This document shows positions 61,959 through 64,000 of a stretch of 64,000 nt of DNA, one piece after another. Both the position numbers and the translations under genes were made by a program. The DNA lies in the NCBI GenBank assembly GCA_947085425.1, contig CAMTWK010000026.1, forward strand, positions 43,576 through 107,575. The letters run 5' to 3'. The notes beneath the pieces were generated by a model. It was given only the letters and a program-made list of their open reading frames with translations, did not search any database and was not told the DNA's origin. This DNA comes from UKL13-2 sp947085425. Lineage in GTDB: Bacteria > Pseudomonadota > Gammaproteobacteria > Burkholderiales > Usitatibacteraceae. The first letter of the stretch is position 1, and every line of letters begins with the position of its first letter.

Positions 61959-62575
61959 GCGAGCACCTCTTCGAATTGTTTTAACGCACCCTTGGTCAAC
62001 ACAACATTCGCGAAACGAACGAGATTGACAGGATCGGCGTATTTGGCTTCGACCACCATTACATGCTCCAAATTGCGCGAGGACAGGTAAAGGTTTTCGT
62101 TAAAGTCATCAGTAATGATGAGCACTTGCGCCATCCCCATGCCCTTGAGCTTGGCGACCAATTCCTTGGTTTTTGGCGCGCTAATTGTCATGTTTTCTAC
62201 AACTGACAAACGATTCTCACGAACCAGTTGCGAAAGAATCGCGGCAATGCCCGCACGATACATTTTGCGGTTCACTTTTTGCGAGAAATTTTCTTCAGGC
62301 GAGTTCGGGAAAATCCGACCGCCGCCACGCCACAGCGGTGACGATGCCATACCGGCACGGGCACGACCCGTACCTTTTTGACGCCATGGCTTCTTGGTCG
62401 ATTTTTGCACATCGCTACGGCCTTTTTGCGCGCGGTTGCCCGAACGTGCGTTGGCTTGGTATGCGGTAACAATTTGATGCACAAGCGCTTCGTTGTAGTC
62501 TCGGCCGAACAATTCAGCCGACGCGTCAACGGTTCCGTTTGCGGCACCTTTTTCATTTATAACTTTGAGTTCCAT
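61955..62575 (-). CDS. rplD: 50S ribosomal protein L4 (uL4)
   Basis: 206 codons. RDYNEALVHQIVTAYQANAR and the tunnel-lining loop KPWRQKGTGRARAGMASSP. In E. coli L4 also regulates its own operon through a leader ahead of rpsJ; no such leader was recognised here. Confidence 0.98.
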   Translation of the reverse strand: MELKVINEKGAANGTVDASAELFGRDYNEALVHQIVTAYQANARSGNRAQKGRSDVQKSTKKPWRQKGTGRARAGMASSPLWRGGGRIFPNSPEENFSQKVNRKMYRAGIAAILSQLVRENRLSVVENMTISAPKTKELVAKLKGMGMAQVLIITDDFNENLYLSSRNLEHVMVVEAKYADPVNLVRFANVVLTKGALKQFEEVLA

Positions 62576-63234
62576 TATTTGGCCCCCTTCGCTTTCGGCG
62601 CTTTGGCCGCAGGGCGCACAACAACGGTGCCGTTCTTTGCGCCCGGCACCGCACCTTTAACCAAAATCAAAGAGCGTGCGACGTCAATACGCGCAACCTC
62701 GAGCATTGGCATGGTTGACGAAACGTCACCCAGATGTCCCGCCATACGTTTACCAGGAAATACACGACCCGGATCCTGCGCCATACCGATAGAACCTGGC
62801 ACGTTATGCGACTTGGAGTTACCGTGCGAGGCACGGTTAGACGAGAAGTGGTGACGTTTAATTACACCCGAAAAACCCTTGCCCAATGTCGTACCAGACA
62901 CGTCAACCTTTTGGCCAACAGCGAACATTTCGACAGAGAGCACTTCACCGACTTTGAGTTCGGCGAGTTTTTCAGGGGCAATATTGAATTCTTTAACAAC
63001 GGAGCCGGCTTCAACGCCAGCTTTGGCGTAGTGGCCGGCTTGCGCCTTGGCCACGCGCGATGCGCGACGTGTACCAAAAGCAACTTGGACACCAGCGTAA
63101 CCGTCATTTTCAGGGGTTTTGAGTTGTGTGACTCGGTTATTCGACACGTCCAACACGGTCACGGGGATGGCAGAACCATCTTCCGCGAAAATGCGAGTCA
63201 TGCCGACCTTCCGGCCGACGAGACCTAAGCTCAT
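62575..63234 (-). CDS. rplC: 50S ribosomal protein L3 (uL3)
   Basis: 219 codons. LGLVGRKVGMTRIF start, GTTLGKGFSGVIKRHHFSSN and GSIGMAQDPGRVFPGKRMAGH. First gene after the promoter at 63371-63399; assembly initiator of the 50S subunit. Confidence 0.98.
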   Translation of the reverse strand: MSLGLVGRKVGMTRIFAEDGSAIPVTVLDVSNNRVTQLKTPENDGYAGVQVAFGTRRASRVAKAQAGHYAKAGVEAGSVVKEFNIAPEKLAELKVGEVLSVEMFAVGQKVDVSGTTLGKGFSGVIKRHHFSSNRASHGNSKSHNVPGSIGMAQDPGRVFPGKRMAGHLGDVSSTMPMLEVARIDVARSLILVKGAVPGAKNGTVVVRPAAKAPKAKGAK

Positions 63235-63370
63235 CTTCGTTCCTTTTATGTTTAGCCTCTAAAACCTTTTAACATCAAGGCCTTACGAGGTGTCCGCTAC
63301 AATTGGCGAACGGGTTAAATTCATGTTGCAACGTCTGTCGGCCTTTTCGGCTCAATCCAAACGGAGGCAA

Positions 63371-63399
63371 ATTATAGCTGCCTCTCTTCTATAAATCAA
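63371..63399 (-). promoter_or_regulatory. sigma-70 promoter between rpsJ and rplC
   Basis: Minus-strand TTGATT, 17 bp, TATAAT: a perfect -10 and a 4/6 -35 at ideal spacing, just after the rpsJ stop and about 137 bp before the rplC start. It implies a separate start for the S10 operon from rplC onward, with rpsJ belonging to the tuf transcript. Confidence 0.7.
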
Positions 63400-63403
63400 C
63401 AAC

Positions 63404-63727
63404 TTACAGCTTGATTTCTACGTCCACGCCGGCGGGCAAGTCCAACTTCATCAACGCGTCGACCGTTTTATCGGTCGGGTCAATGATGTCCATCAGGCGC
63501 AGATGGGTGCGAATTTCCATCTGATCTCGCGATGTTTTGTTCACGTGTGGCGAGCGTAACAAGTCAAACCGCTCGATTTTGGTCGGCAATGGAACAGGGC
63601 CTTTAACAACGGCACCAGTACGTTTTGCCGTTTCGACGATTTCTGCTGCCGATTGATCAATCAAACGATAGTCAAACGCCTTCAGGCGAATACGAATTTT
63701 TTGTTTGGCGAGTTGTGCTGTTGCCAT
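63404..63727 (-). CDS. rpsJ: 30S ribosomal protein S10 (uS10, NusE)
   Basis: 107 codons; 103 is more common, the extra residues being MATAQLAK. KIRIRLKAFDYRLIDQSAAEIV, GPVPLPTKIERF and HVNKTSRDQMEIRTH are diagnostic. S10 also acts as NusE in antitermination. It is 122 bp downstream of tuf and separated from rplC by a promoter. Confidence 0.98.
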   Translation of the reverse strand: MATAQLAKQKIRIRLKAFDYRLIDQSAAEIVETAKRTGAVVKGPVPLPTKIERFDLLRSPHVNKTSRDQMEIRTHLRLMDIIDPTDKTVDALMKLDLPAGVDVEIKL

Positions 63728-63849
63728 CTCGTTTCCTTTAAGCCGCTTTAATTGCAGCCGTTACTTGGGTTAAATCTTTCCGGATTTGAAACGCGTCGGG
63801 GTTTTGATAAATACAGCCCCAGCGCGCCTCTGCTTCCGGCGTTACTTAA

Positions 63850-64000
63850 TTACTTCAACACCTTTGAAACCACGCCGGCGCCAACGGTACGGCCACCTTC
63901 GCGAATCGCGAAACGCAGCCCGTCTTCCATCGCAATCGGCGCAATCAACTGCACCACAATCTTGACGTTGTCACCAGGCATCACCATCTCGGTGCCAGCC
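63850..64000 (-). CDS. tuf: Elongation factor Tu, C-terminal end (5' part beyond the window)
   Basis: 50 codons of the 3' end, closing with GRTVGAGVVSKVLK and preceded by MVMPGDNVKIVVQLIAPIAM, the last beta-barrel of EF-Tu. The rest lies beyond the right edge. It probably belongs to the str operon, upstream of rpsJ. Confidence 0.97.
   Translation of the reverse strand, partial: AGTEMVMPGDNVKIVVQLIAPIAMEDGLRFAIREGGRTVGAGVVSKVLK

Overview
The window looks like a chromosomal segment of a betaproteobacterium. This is inferred from gene orders I know from that class: rpsU-yqeY-dnaG-rpoD with tsaD divergent; gpmA-envC-ctpA-moeB; rhodanese-grxC-secB-gpsA; fmdB-DUF502-aspS; and secY-infA-rpmJ-rpsM-rpsK-rpsD-rpoA-rplQ. 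The order or genus cannot be fixed from this sequence alone. Most genes are core housekeeping genes with the expected lengths and motifs.

Region by region. Positions 1-1855 hold the 3' part of a large redox/sensor fusion: a flavoprotein domain, two cyclic-nucleotide-binding domains and polyferredoxin. Positions 1856-9460 are accessory. A 6.86-kb integrative element lies between two exact 46-bp repeats (2260-2305 and 9120-9165), the second being the 3' half of an intact CAT-anticodon tRNA. It carries a tyrosine integrase beside the tRNA, a small HUH-type Rep-like endonuclease, an operon of three very small proteins (two of them tandem paralogues), a stand-alone recombinase catalytic domain, a cytosine-5 DNA methyltransferase with a probable partner endonuclease, a phage/ICE-type hypothetical gene, an IS3 remnant, and a 172-bp MITE-like insertion that sits exactly at a gene junction with a 9-bp duplication. 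An older integrase remnant lies just outside the left end and a partial tRNA copy outside the right end, so this tRNA looks like a repeatedly used integration site.

Positions 9462-42712 contain a protein acetyltransferase of the acyl-CoA-synthetase/GNAT type, the macromolecular-synthesis cluster (rpoD, dnaG, yqeY, rpsU), tsaD, a cell-wall/glycolysis cluster (ThiF-like, ctpA, envC, gpmA), a redox/secretion cluster (rhodanese, grxC, secB, SH3 protein, gpsA), argB, a phospholipid/nuclease cluster (nudB, EEP protein, clsB), aspS with an isoaspartyl peptidase, DUF502 and FmdB proteins, a quinone reductase, ssb/uvrA, and glycerate kinase.

Positions 42799-64000 hold the ribosomal-protein supercluster on the minus strand, ending in the 3' end of tuf. 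It is split in two: rpsQ is followed by its own terminator. Five non-ribosomal genes (FAD protein, a reverse-transsulfuration pair, a DMT transporter, an SDR) then intervene before rplN, which has a good sigma-70-type promoter of its own. A second promoter between rpsJ and rplC suggests rpsJ is transcribed with tuf and the S10 operon proper begins at rplC.
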